Positions 1 through 7,948 of a stretch of DNA of 24,515 bases are shown in pieces. Position 1 is the stretch's first letter. Each line of letters begins with the position of its first letter. This stretch comes from Palsa-1392 sp036493915 (GTDB lineage Bacteria; Verrucomicrobiota; Verrucomicrobiia; Chthoniobacterales; UBA10450). The stretch is taken from positions 1 to 24,515 of the forward strand of contig DASXPA010000245.1 of NCBI GenBank assembly GCA_036493915.1, in the 5' to 3' direction. The position numbers were made by a program, and so were the translations under genes. The notes beneath the pieces are model-generated. The model was not told where the DNA came from, did no database searches, and saw only the letters and a program-made list of their open reading frames with translations.

Positions 1-545
1 GTCAGCCCGCGCGAGCTGAAGAAGCTACCCGTGGGCGTGAATGGCACGGTTCGCGAGTCACCCGTATCGAGCGTGAGCATTCCGTCCGTGAAGTGCTGGA
101 TCGGCGGCGTGCCAGTCCCGAAATAATTTGGCCCTGCGCCGTTGAAGACAATCGCGACGCCCATCGTCTGGCCGGTGGCGATATTGAAATCGGGAAGATC
201 GATCTCCATCGAAATGCCTCCGCTGGTCGCACCCTGGGTCACGCTGGCGGAGCCAAGATCGGTCCAACCTGCGGGCGAGCTGCCAGGGCCCATATTGACA
301 GGCCCACCGAGGCCGCTGCCCATTCGGGTGAAGACCTCGATACTAAACATCGCGCCGGCAGAGGCCGTACTGGCGGTCGTCATACCGGTGATGGTGAGCG
401 GACCGCTATTGGCTGTGAGGTCGAAAAACATTCCCCAGCCAGAGGAGCCACCATTGTTGGAGGTGGTGTTGGCCTGCAAAGTTTCCGCTGATAACGGTGC
501 GGCGGACAAAGCAGCCGCGATAAGGACGATGGCGACTCGTAGCAT
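1..545 (-). CDS. Secreted protein of unknown function, 3' end cut off by the window
   Basis: An open frame reads leftward from an ATG at 545-543 to the window edge without a stop (181 codons visible). The start is supported by a TAGGAGA ribosome binding site at 554-560, eight bases upstream. Residues 1 to about 20 form a Sec signal peptide (MLRVAIVLIAAALSAAPLSA). The mature part is rich in Gly, Ser, Thr and Asn with alternating hydrophobic residues, as in small beta-sandwich surface proteins. Such proteins in Verrucomicrobiota often end in a PEP-CTERM-type anchor, but the C terminus lies outside the window, so that is only a guess. No catalytic motif is visible. Several shorter ORFs in other frames here are shadows. 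Confidence 0.7.
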   Translation of the reverse strand, partial: MLRVAIVLIAAALSAAPLSAETLQANTTSNNGGSSGWGMFFDLTANSGPLTITGMTTASTASAGAMFSIEVFTRMGSGLGGPVNMGPGSSPAGWTDLGSASVTQGATSGGISMEIDLPDFNIATGQTMGVAIVFNGAGPNYFGTGTPPIQHFTDGMLTLDTGDSRTVPFTPTGSFFSSRGL

Positions 546-844
546 GATGATATTCTCCTAGTGGAAGGTTCTTATTTTCTGAATTATGACGATTGAAAAA
601 AGATCAGGCGCCGCATGCAAGAAAAAAATTCACAAGCCAAGTCTGGAGGAAAAATCGAGGTGCAGACGCCTGGCATCTGCGGCAGCTGATAACTCCCGCC
701 AACCCATCACCCGAAGGTAACGCAAAGCTTCAGCTTTTTCGGTGCGAGACACGGCACCCCAACGAGCCGTTTCCGGGATAGGCGAAAAAATGTTCGCTTT
801 CGAGTGCGTGATTTCGTCTACTTCTCGTGACCTAAGCGCCCCAC
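546..844. other. Intergenic region between the secreted-protein gene and the first cassette ORF
   Basis: About 300 bases with no convincing gene. The part next to 546-600 is AT-rich and should carry the promoter of the leftward gene, but I find no well-spaced -35/-10 pair. Two short plus-strand ORFs here lack a ribosome binding site and resemble nothing. If the following genes are integron cassettes, the left boundary of the block should lie here. I see no attC- or attI-like GTTRRRY core near 820-845. Confidence 0.4.
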
Positions 845-1279
845 ATGGTCATCTCTATCGTCAAAGCAATCATCGGTTGGGTTGTGCTGGCATTCATCGG
901 CACCAACCTGATTGGCTTTGTCGTGCGAGGATTGCTTTGGACCCGTCGTCCCATGGACACTCCGACTGATCGAGTCGCAGAGTTGCTCGCGCGCGAGTCC
1001 CGTCGGATGAGTATTGCTAACGTCGCGATGACAATTCTAGCGTTTGTCTGCGTGGCCGCTTACCTGATCGCCATCCATTATTTCCTGGGTGTCGGCGTTC
1101 TCTTGGCTGCCTGTGCGATCATGGCGTCGCGCCTCCCAGATCTACTCTGGGAGATTGGCTCCGGCCCGCAGGTCACTCGCAGCAACGCTCCGAAAGACGC
1201 GGGCTATACTGTTGGGAACATCTTGTTTTGGGGTGCGCTGCCTCTTCTCTGGTATTCTTTATGCACGCAATCATCCTAA
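845..1279 (+). CDS. Four-helix membrane protein of unknown function (first cassette-like ORF)
   Basis: The protein has 144 residues with hydrophobic segments at about 5-30, 57-77, 78-95 and 123-140 and a charged stretch between the first two. It is therefore probably an inner-membrane protein. I do not recognise a family and see no catalytic motif. The start is the ATG at 845; no strong ribosome binding site precedes it. The stop codon at 1277-1279 lies four bases before the 5' core of the first attC-like repeat (1283). That is the usual arrangement of an integron cassette, in which the ORF ends at or in the recombination site. Small membrane proteins of unknown function are common cassette cargo. 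Confidence 0.6.
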   Translation: MVISIVKAIIGWVVLAFIGTNLIGFVVRGLLWTRRPMDTPTDRVAELLARESRRMSIANVAMTILAFVCVAAYLIAIHYFLGVGVLLAACAIMASRLPDLLWEIGSGPQVTRSNAPKDAGYTVGNILFWGALPLLWYSLCTQSS

Positions 1280-1282
1280 TGG

Positions 1283-1406
1283 GTCCAACCATGCGACGAT
1301 GCAGCCAACCGCTGGCCGGCGTACGCTCAAGTTTCCATGACTCAAATCTCTCTCCCGCCGCCACGCGCGCCCTCGCCAGCGGTGGCTGATCTTGTTCTCG
1401 TTAGAC
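1283..1406 (+). repeat. attC-like recombination site 1 (imperfect palindrome, about 124 bp)
   Basis: The element starts with GTCCAAC (1283-1289), which fits the attC left core RYYYAAC. It ends with GTTAGAC (1400-1406), which fits the right core GTTRRRY; the two are complementary apart from one G-T wobble. Inside them CCAACCGCTGG (1305-1315) pairs with CCAGCGGTGG (1376-1385) with one bulged base, and GCAGCC (1301-1306) faces GGCTG (1384-1388). The two arms thus fold into a long hairpin with unpaired spacers, as attC sites do in single-stranded form. The loop is about 60 bases. It shares sequence with the elements at 2886 and 3537. The alternative is another palindromic repeat family that happens to flank these genes. 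Confidence 0.65.
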
Positions 1407-1427
1407 CTATGCGTGTCGGTATCAGCG

Positions 1428-2063
1428 ATGCAAACAACTCACAATTACGTATCTGTTCTGTTCGTTCACCTTTTACAGCCGATCTTCGATTTGTTTGAGC
1501 TCCTGGAGCAATCGAACCCAAAAGGTCCAAACGAAGTACAGGCCGGAATGCTCGAGAACGGCTACGCCGTTTCGGTTGTTGTTATTTCCGCGCTCGTCGT
1601 TGAATCGGCGCTCAACCGCACGCGCTACGTCCGCTATGAACTTCAACGGGAGAATGCTGTCGACACATTGACGCGACTCGGTGCTGTGGACTTAGCGCAT
1701 GATGTCGAGGAAGTCTTCGTCATTCGCGACGCGATCGCCCACAATCATCTATGGGCAGCCAGCGTACGCTGGGACGACAGCATTGGAATGACTTTGGATA
1801 CTGCCGAGAAGCTTCCCGCGTATGGCGATCACAAGTTCAACCGCGTTGTCGATCCGAAGACACGGGCGACTCGTCGCTTGCGCTTGGATGCTTTCCCAAA
1901 TCGTATTCACCGCGCGACAGCAGTCGCGGTTCTAAAAAAGACTGTCGAGGTCCTCAGATGTCTGGAGGCGATTGATCGCCGGTACGTTTACTTGAGTCAG
2001 CCTTGGCACGTTGCACGCGGCAAAAAGCTTGTCCCGTTCTACAAATGGGTCGACGGCCTATGA
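1428..2063 (+). CDS. HEPN-like protein (possible ribonuclease) in a cassette
   Basis: From the ATG at 1428 the product has 211 residues. The frame stays open to a TTG at 1392, but that codon lies inside the attC-like repeat and is unlikely to be the start; a GTG at 1413 is a second alternative. A hydrophobic helix at about 45-63 is followed by a helix carrying R100-D-A-I-A-H105. This matches the R-x4-6-H motif of HEPN domains, whose members include toxin and defence RNases. The rest is helical with a basic C-terminal part (many Arg at about 145-175). The HEPN call rests on one short motif plus helix pattern, so it is tentative. No separate partner antitoxin with a nucleotidyltransferase motif is visible next to it. 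Confidence 0.5.
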   Translation: MQTTHNYVSVLFVHLLQPIFDLFELLEQSNPKGPNEVQAGMLENGYAVSVVVISALVVESALNRTRYVRYELQRENAVDTLTRLGAVDLAHDVEEVFVIRDAIAHNHLWAASVRWDDSIGMTLDTAEKLPAYGDHKFNRVVDPKTRATRRLRLDAFPNRIHRATAVAVLKKTVEVLRCLEAIDRRYVYLSQPWHVARGKKLVPFYKWVDGL

Positions 2064-2091
2064 TACCCCAAGGCTCCACAACGAATCATTA

Positions 2092-2286
2092 ATGAAAAAA
2101 CTACTCGGAGGCATTTTGGCGTTCGCCCTGATGTTGGAGCTTATTGCCGTATTTTGTTATGGAGGCTGGCTTCGGTGGCTTTTAGTGGGTGCGATTCTTC
2201 TTACGTGCGGACTTATCAACCTCGTAACGGATGGCTCGTTTTTTGGGCGAGCAATAAACAATGAAAGCAGCAACATTTATTGCTGA
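2092..2286 (+). CDS. Small two-helix membrane protein
   Basis: The ORF encodes 64 residues starting MKKLLGG at the ATG at 2092; the frame is open further upstream but only through the end of the previous gene. Two hydrophobic segments (about 4-25 and 30-49) make it a small inner-membrane protein. The stretch is more AT-rich than the flanking chromosome. Its last 26 bases overlap the start of the next ORF in another frame, which suggests translational coupling. No family recognised. I find no attC-like site between this ORF and the HEPN-like gene, so the three ORFs from 1428 to 2875 would form one unusually large cassette, unless a site has decayed. Confidence 0.5.
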   Translation: MKKLLGGILAFALMLELIAVFCYGGWLRWLLVGAILLTCGLINLVTDGSFFGRAINNESSNIYC

Positions 2287-2875
2287 GTTGCCGGTAAGAT
2301 TCGTGGTTTCGCTGTTCGGCTTCACCCTGTTGGGGTGGATTGGTTGGGCGGGGCTAATCTTAGTCGCGCTAAAATTTTTCGGGGTCATCCATTGGCCGTG
2401 GTGGGCTGCTGCGCTACCACTTGAATACGGAGTACTGTATTGCCTCTACATGACAATCGACGGAGCACTTTATCGCACAGGCTCAAAAGATGTCGGCAAT
2501 TATGCGCGCTACACGCAAGAGCCATGCCTCGACCTTGTACGAAGGGCGCCCAGTGAACGCCCTTCGTTTTCTGAGCTTCTAAATACGTCGGGCACTGCAT
2601 ACCCCGATCTTATAGACGATCCTAGGATTCGAGAAATCGTAAAGGCGGGGCCGAGCATGATCGGATGGTTGGTTAGTCTCTGGTCTGAAGATGCGAGGAG
2701 CAGACTGAGTGCCCAGGTGCTCTTAGATGCAGCCTTGGAGCACCACGATCTAATTCAATTGGCTGCTTTCGCAGATGAGAAAGTGAATGCTCACGACACC
2801 ATAAAGAAGTGGAGGGACGCTGGACTGAAGCTTCCGGCTGAAGGGACTCCAGAATTCTTCCCCTATGGACATTGA
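2261..2875 (+). CDS. Membrane-anchored protein of unknown function
   Basis: The protein has 204 residues. Two hydrophobic segments at about 12-40 and 44-66 are followed by a soluble C-terminal part of about 130 residues. That part has a run of acidic and helical sequence and no motif I recognise. The ATG at 2261 lies inside the preceding small membrane-protein gene (26-base overlap), so the two are probably translated together and may act together. The stop at 2873-2875 lies just before the left core of the second attC-like repeat at 2886, again the layout expected of a cassette. A membrane-anchored effector or immunity role is possible but nothing in the sequence proves it. Confidence 0.55.
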   Translation: MKAATFIAELPVRFVVSLFGFTLLGWIGWAGLILVALKFFGVIHWPWWAAALPLEYGVLYCLYMTIDGALYRTGSKDVGNYARYTQEPCLDLVRRAPSERPSFSELLNTSGTAYPDLIDDPRIREIVKAGPSMIGWLVSLWSEDARSRLSAQVLLDAALEHHDLIQLAAFADEKVNAHDTIKKWRDAGLKLPAEGTPEFFPYGH

Positions 2876-2885
2876 TCGCGCAAAG

Positions 2886-3077
2886 GCCTAACCAAGCCAT
2901 ACAGCCAATCGCTGGTCGGCATACGCTTGATTTTCCCGTAACTCAAGCCGCTTGTCCCGCCGCCATGCGCGCTTTGATTCGCTCGCGCCCTCGCTCAGCC
3001 TCCGGCCTTCCCGTCTATGTCACGGCTTGCCAGTCCGTTCCATTGGCCAGGGGTGGCTCATCTTGTTCTCATTAGGC
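2886..3077 (+). repeat. attC-like recombination site 2 (about 192 bp)
   Basis: The left core GCCTAAC (2886-2892) fits RYYYAAC exactly and is followed by CAAGCC. The right end ATTAGGC (3071-3077) pairs with the left core except for its first base. Internally GCCAATCGCTGG faces CCAGGGGTGGC with mismatches. The first 70 bases align with the element at 1283 (shared AGCCAAYCGCTGGYCGGC and CCCGCCGCCA blocks). The last 25 bases match it almost completely (GGTGGCT, ATCTTGTTCTC). At 192 bp it is longer than typical attC sites; an extra 60-70 bases appear in the loop. The GNAT start codon follows only three bases after the right core. Confidence 0.6.
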
Positions 3078-3080
3078 TTC

Positions 3081-3542
3081 ATGAATCTCCGCCGAGGCAC
3101 TGTCGTAGACGCCGGCCCAATCGCCGAGCTGATTGCTAGCTTCCAGTCCGAGCTAACAGTCGATCCCTCTGGAGTCGGAGCGGACCACTTTCTTGCCTCT
3201 GTCTCCCAGGACGCTGAGCGTCAGTACCTCGAGTCACCAAAATATTTCTTCATGGTGGCCGAGGAGAGCGGCACCCTCGCAGGATTCATTGCCATCCGCG
3301 ACAACGCCCACCTCTTCCACTTGTTCGTAGCCCGGCCGTTCCATCGCCGTGGACTTGCACGTCGGCTATGGCACGAGGCGCGTGAGGAAGCACTGCGCTG
3401 CGGGAACCCGGGCGGGTTCACGGTAAACTCAAGCTTGAATGCAATTGTGGTTTACAAGGCGTTTGGCTTTATGCCGTCCGCGCCCGTCACCACGGAGCAC
3501 GGCATATCGTTCTTGCCGATGCGACTGTCGCCGCCAGAGTAA
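3081..3542 (+). CDS. GNAT-family N-acetyltransferase (cassette cargo)
   Basis: From the ATG at 3081 the product has 153 residues, a normal size for a single GNAT domain. An upstream in-frame start at 2952 would translate the attC-like repeat and is rejected. The acetyl-CoA-binding loop is visible as HRRGLARRL at about 88-96, after the beta strand HLFHLFVARPF. The late AIVVYKAFGF (about 121-130) is the usual family ending in which the Tyr lies near the thiol of CoA. The substrate cannot be read from sequence; GNAT enzymes acetylate amino groups of antibiotics, proteins or small metabolites. Acetyltransferases are among the commonest integron cargo. The start lies three bases after one attC-like site and the stop overlaps the next. 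Confidence 0.85.
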   Translation: MNLRRGTVVDAGPIAELIASFQSELTVDPSGVGADHFLASVSQDAERQYLESPKYFFMVAEESGTLAGFIAIRDNAHLFHLFVARPFHRRGLARRLWHEAREEALRCGNPGGFTVNSSLNAIVVYKAFGFMPSAPVTTEHGISFLPMRLSPPE

Positions 3543-3647
3543 CCAACCGCTGTCCGATGTGAAGTGCGCATTTGATTTCATCAAAGAGTTTCTCATGTTT
3601 GTTCCGCTCGCTTCGGTCTGCGGTGGCTGGGCTTGGTCTCGTTAGCC
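3537..3647 (+). repeat. attC-like recombination site 3 (about 111 bp, degenerate left core)
   Basis: The right end is GTTAGCC (3641-3647) preceded by GGCTTGGTCTC, which mirrors the CAAGCC box next to the left core of site 2. The arm GCGGTGG (3620-3626) pairs with CCAACCGC (3543-3550) with one bulge. The left core is poor: GAGTAAC (3537-3543) overlaps the stop codon of the GNAT gene and keeps only the final AAC. The element is therefore either a decayed site or one whose left end was replaced when the ORF fused to it. Shared AACCAACCGCTG and GCGGTGGCTG blocks tie it to the other two copies. Confidence 0.55.
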
Positions 3648-3674
3648 GTCCTATCCAATACCAACGGAATAGCT

Positions 3675-4521
3675 TTGAAATACTTACATTGGTTGACGCT
3701 TGTTCTAATATTCATTCCAACGATAGCTCTCGCCATCGTCATTCGACCTGGTGTCTCAGATTCCAAATATCTCATTTCGGGTAATGCGTTCCCGGCACTG
3801 GTGGATCTGCCCGGCGAAGGGCAGGGAGCGCTGATCGCAGGACGTTGGGTCGTGACAACTGCACACGCGACACAAGGCTACAAACTCAGTCAGGTGTGGC
3901 TACACGGGAAGTGGCGGGAAGTGGCGACGGGTTGCACATTTGTTCTTGTATCCCAATTTCGAAAAAGAATACGCTGGCGTTAAGGAAGCGGCGGAAGATC
4001 CAACTCTCAAAAATTGGACAGCTTTGAAGTCAAAGCTGCTTGCGGTGCACGACATCGCGCTCATCAAGCTGGTGAAGCCAATCGAGGACGTGAAGCCGCT
4101 CCCTCTATACAGAGAGTCGGATGAACGAGGGAAGGTGGCGGAGATTATCGGTAACGGGGCTACCGGTGACGGCGAGGTTGGTGAGTATCCCCATTCGCCG
4201 CACCGAGGCAAACTGCGACGGGCGTACAACCGGATCATTCGCGCGCACGGGCAATGGCTGGACTATCTCTTCGATTGCGGCTCCCACGCTTTGCGCCTTG
4301 AGGGTGTCTTGGGCGACGGTGATAGCGGCGGACCGCTTCTTATCCAATCGGATGGGCAATGGAAACTTGCGGGTCTGGCGGACTGGAAACACTGGCCGTT
4401 AGATCGCCCCAGGTTTGTAGCAGGGGTTTGCGGTCAAGAGTTTTCGAATTCGCGAATCTCACATTTTGCGAAGTGGATAGACGATGTCATTGCGTCACAA
4501 TCGAATCGCAAGGTAGAATGA
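3675..4521 (+). pseudogene. Trypsin-like serine protease broken by a +1 frameshift
   Basis: Two overlapping frames together encode one chymotrypsin-fold protease. The first (open from 3633; TTG at 3675 is a plausible start) has a signal peptide or anchor (LTLVLIFIPTIALAIVI) and the catalytic His in VVTTAHAT (codon 3864-3866). The second holds the catalytic Asp in HDIALIKL (codon 4051-4053) and the catalytic Ser in GDGDSGGPLL (codon 4324-4326). Removing one G from the GGG at 3929-3931 joins them as EVATVAHLFLYPNFEKEY, with the expected strand before the Asp. All three triad residues are intact, so this is a recent frameshift, a sequencing error in a short homopolymer, or programmed slippage. 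No attC-like site follows the gene before the trpS stop 26 bases on. Confidence 0.8.
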
Positions 4522-4547
4522 GCCTGTGATATTTAGAGGATCTCGCG

Positions 4548-5507
4548 TTACAAGCCGACCGCCTTCCGCACCCGCTGCATTACCTCATCGGCGATGGCGT
4601 TTGCGCGCTCGGCGCCTTGGGCGAGGACTTCATCGATGTAAGCCGGCTGCTTCAGGATCTCCGCCCGTCGCTGCCGCATCGGGGCGAAATATTCCCAGAG
4701 CCTGGCGAAGAGCTGCTTCTTGAAATCGCCATAGCCGCGCCCGCCTTTTTCGAAAGCGGCCCGCATCTCCGCCGTTTCCTCCGGCGTGGCGAAAAGAGTG
4801 AAGAGCTGGAAGATGGCGGACGTATCCGGGTTCTTCGGAGCCTCCACCGGCGTCGAGTCGGTGACGATGCTCATAACGCGCTTTCGGGTTTCTTTTTCGT
4901 CGCCGAAAATGTCGATCGTGTTGCCGTAGCTCTTGCTCATCTTCTGTCCGTCAAGACCGGCCACGGTCGCGGTCGCGGCCTGAATCCGCGGCTCGGGCAA
5001 CTTCAGAATCTCGCCGAAAGTTTCGTTCATCTTCACTGCGAGGTCGCGGGTGATCTCGATATGCTGTTTTTGATCACGGCCTACCGGCACAAGATCGCTG
5101 TCGTAGATGAGAATATCCGCCGCCATCAGGACGGGGTATGAGAACAATCCGGCCGAGGCGGGCAGTCCCCGCGCGACCTTGTCTTTGTAAGAGTGAGCGC
5201 GCTCGAGCAAACCCATCGGCGTCACCGTGCTCAAAATCCAGGCGAGCTCCGTAACCTGCGGCACGTCCGATTGTCGAAAGAGGGCCGCGCGTTCCGGATC
5301 GAGTCCGCAGGCGAGAAAGTCGAGCGCGACGCCGCGGCTGTTTTCCCGCAACGCCGCCGGGTCGTGCAGACTCGTAAGGGCATGATAATCGGCGATGAAA
5401 TAGAACGCTTCGCCTTCGGCCTGGAGCGCGATTGCCGGACGCATCATTCCAAAATAATTGCCGATGTGGAGAACGCCGCTCGGTTGGATGCCGGAAAGAA
5501 TGCGCAT
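4548..5507 (-). CDS. trpS: Tryptophan-tRNA ligase
   Basis: This cytoplasmic class I aminoacyl-tRNA synthetase charges tRNA-Trp with tryptophan using ATP. The product has 319 residues, close to the usual 330. Visible signatures are the HIGN motif at 14-17 and KMSKS at 189-193, with the family blocks SGIQPSG (5-11) and PVGRDQKQH (141-149). The start at 5507 places MRILSGIQPSG at the usual N terminus. The C-terminal helical domain is complete. It is the first backbone gene after the cassette block and points toward it; only 26 bases separate the two stop codons, so the cassette-block boundary lies directly at its 3' end. It has no copy of the dispersed TCGTTAGGC word. Confidence 0.97.
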   Translation of the reverse strand: MRILSGIQPSGVLHIGNYFGMMRPAIALQAEGEAFYFIADYHALTSLHDPAALRENSRGVALDFLACGLDPERAALFRQSDVPQVTELAWILSTVTPMGLLERAHSYKDKVARGLPASAGLFSYPVLMAADILIYDSDLVPVGRDQKQHIEITRDLAVKMNETFGEILKLPEPRIQAATATVAGLDGQKMSKSYGNTIDIFGDEKETRKRVMSIVTDSTPVEAPKNPDTSAIFQLFTLFATPEETAEMRAAFEKGGRGYGDFKKQLFARLWEYFAPMRQRRAEILKQPAYIDEVLAQGAERANAIADEVMQRVRKAVGL

Positions 5508-5618
5508 GGTCGGAGAAAGGCTTCACGTTAGGCGGGAAAGGTTGAACCGCCAACGCCGCCTCGGAACGGATGCTTCGCTGTCGCCAACAGCGGCGCTCGC
5601 GAGCCGGCGGCGAATCAA

Positions 5619-6371
5619 GTGATCCCGTATGATCACGACTCGACCTTTTGCCCCGGCCCTGCTTTCTTCGTGCTCGTGCGCATGACGGCGGCCCTGCTGG
5701 AACTCGACGCCCTGGTGATCAATGTCGAGCTAACGCTCGCAAGTATCATCCAAGGTGTGGCGCTTTATTTCCTCACGGATAACGCCCGCAGCATCTTCTC
5801 GACGCACGACTTTGCGCGGTGGCTCTATGTTTTGTCGGGGTTGATCATCATCCTCATTTTCTGGTCGCGCTCGCTCACCCACACCCTTACGCTCATCCGC
5901 TGGCCCCTGGAATTTGGGCACAATTTCCTCTACATCGCCTGCGCCCTGGGGGAAGCGCTGCTCTTTACGCGACTAGGTGATCCGATTTCCTGGTTCGAAG
6001 TGAGCTCGGCTTACGCGATCGGCATCTGGCTGCTCTTCTTTTACGATCTGCACTTGGTGAGGCCGCGGGAGGCGGATCGGCCCAGCGAAGCGAGCCGGCA
6101 GTTATGCGCGACGATTGAGTCGGATCAACGGCGCAATATCAAGTGGATCATCCCGGCGCTCTTCGCTTATGGCATCTTCTGTGTCGTGCTGATGAAGATG
6201 GAGCCGGAATTCTTTTTGCGACGGCATGGACATGCCTGGCTGGCGGCGGGGCAGGTAGTGGGGTTGCTGGCTTATTTGCGCTACGCGGTGCGCTTCTTCC
6301 GAGTGCTGGCGCCGATCATCGCGCAACGGCAGGAAGAGCGCATATCCCTGGTCACGGATGGGAAGGGTTGA
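5619..6371 (+). CDS. Multi-pass membrane protein of unknown function
   Basis: The protein has up to 250 residues with about six or seven hydrophobic segments. Examples are VALYFLT, WLYVLSGLIIILIFW, AIGIWLLFFYDL, WIIPALFAYGIFCVVLM and AGQVVGLLAYLRYAV. A short polar stretch (about 148-175) lies in the middle. The longest frame starts with GTG at 5619. An ATG at 5682 is an alternative that removes 21 residues of non-hydrophobic leader. Neither has a clear ribosome binding site. I recognise no family and see no conserved charged cluster pointing to transport or enzymatic activity. It lies divergent from trpS with a copy of CGTTAGGC (5526) between them. Confidence 0.65.
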   Translation: MIPYDHDSTFCPGPAFFVLVRMTAALLELDALVINVELTLASIIQGVALYFLTDNARSIFSTHDFARWLYVLSGLIIILIFWSRSLTHTLTLIRWPLEFGHNFLYIACALGEALLFTRLGDPISWFEVSSAYAIGIWLLFFYDLHLVRPREADRPSEASRQLCATIESDQRRNIKWIIPALFAYGIFCVVLMKMEPEFFLRRHGHAWLAAGQVVGLLAYLRYAVRFFRVLAPIIAQRQEERISLVTDGKG

Positions 6372-6517
6372 GCTTAGCGCGCTTGGGATAGCGACTTGAC
6401 GATATAGCCATTAAGTGACCACTCTAGGAGCGCCAATTTCACGGTCGTAGGCGCCTGATGCTTTGAGCCGGTTTTCCACTGGCCAATTGCGCATGCCCGA
6501 CTTAGATAACGCTCTTC

Positions 6518-7489
<972 letters not shown>

Positions 7490-7515
7490 GCCGGGTCAAG
7501 AGCTGTTGAAGGGTC

Positions 7516-7549
7516 GAGCTCCTGCGAGACCGCGGCGGCGCCGGAGCTC
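7516..7549 (+). terminator. Possible hairpin terminator after uxs
   Basis: GAGCTCC (7516-7522) and GGAGCTC (7543-7549) can pair as seven base pairs over a 20-base GC-rich loop, 27 bases after the uxs stop. No clean T tract follows, only a pyrimidine-rich run about ten bases on. It may instead be part of the leader of the pilus-like operon that begins at 7616. Confidence 0.3.
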
Positions 7550-7615
7550 CGCCCTCCATTGCTTTCTTTTACAAACGGCTCGCTTTTCGCAGGGAGTTCC
7601 CATTAAATCGCTTCG

Positions 7616-7939
7616 ATGAAATTGAGACTGTTCCCCCTTGCCCTCGTCTTCCTCACTGCGCGTCTCGTCTCCGCCCAAATCGCCGCTGACCCTTTCCAGA
7701 TCACGAAGATCGCGCGCCACCTCATCTCCACACCGGAGTATCAGTACGACGGTGCGGATACTTTTCTTACCAACTCGCGCGATCGATGGCTCGCGATCGA
7801 CTTTGGATTTTCGGCGGCGCGTATGAACCGCACGCGGGAACAATGGTTCGCGAGCTTTGTTCTGAACAAGAATCAAACGCCTTTCGCGCCCTTTTACTGG
7901 GATCATTACGAGCAGATCAAGCCCCCAGACCCCCGTTAG
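7616..7939 (+). CDS. Small exported protein at the head of the pilus-like operon (possible Amuc_1102-like)
   Basis: The protein has 107 residues with a clear signal peptide (about 1-20, KLRLFPLALVFLTARLVSA then Q). The mature part has beta-strand character: STPEYQYDG, then RWLAIDFGFSA, then WFASFVLNK. By position it is the first gene before the PilM-like gene, matching Amuc_1102 in Akkermansia, and the pattern TPEY...RWLAIDF fits what I remember of that family. It is shorter than I would expect, so the assignment is tentative. The TAG stop lies inside a CGTTAGGC word (7934-7941), and the next gene starts nine bases later, so the two are surely co-transcribed. Confidence 0.6.
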   Translation: MKLRLFPLALVFLTARLVSAQIAADPFQITKIARHLISTPEYQYDGADTFLTNSRDRWLAIDFGFSAARMNRTREQWFASFVLNKNQTPFAPFYWDHYEQIKPPDPR

Positions 7940-7948
7940 GCGCAAGCT

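Noticed and set aside
2952..3080. Upstream start of the GNAT gene
   Set aside because: This stretch is the attC-like repeat. The acetyltransferase fold begins at the ATG at 3081.
1283..3647. CRISPR array
   Set aside because: Only three unequal repeats of 110-190 bases separated by ORF-length intervals, with no short regular repeat-spacer pattern and no cas genes.
4521..4550. A fourth attC-like site after the protease gene
   Set aside because: Only 26 bases separate the two stop codons, with no GTTRRRY core or paired arms.
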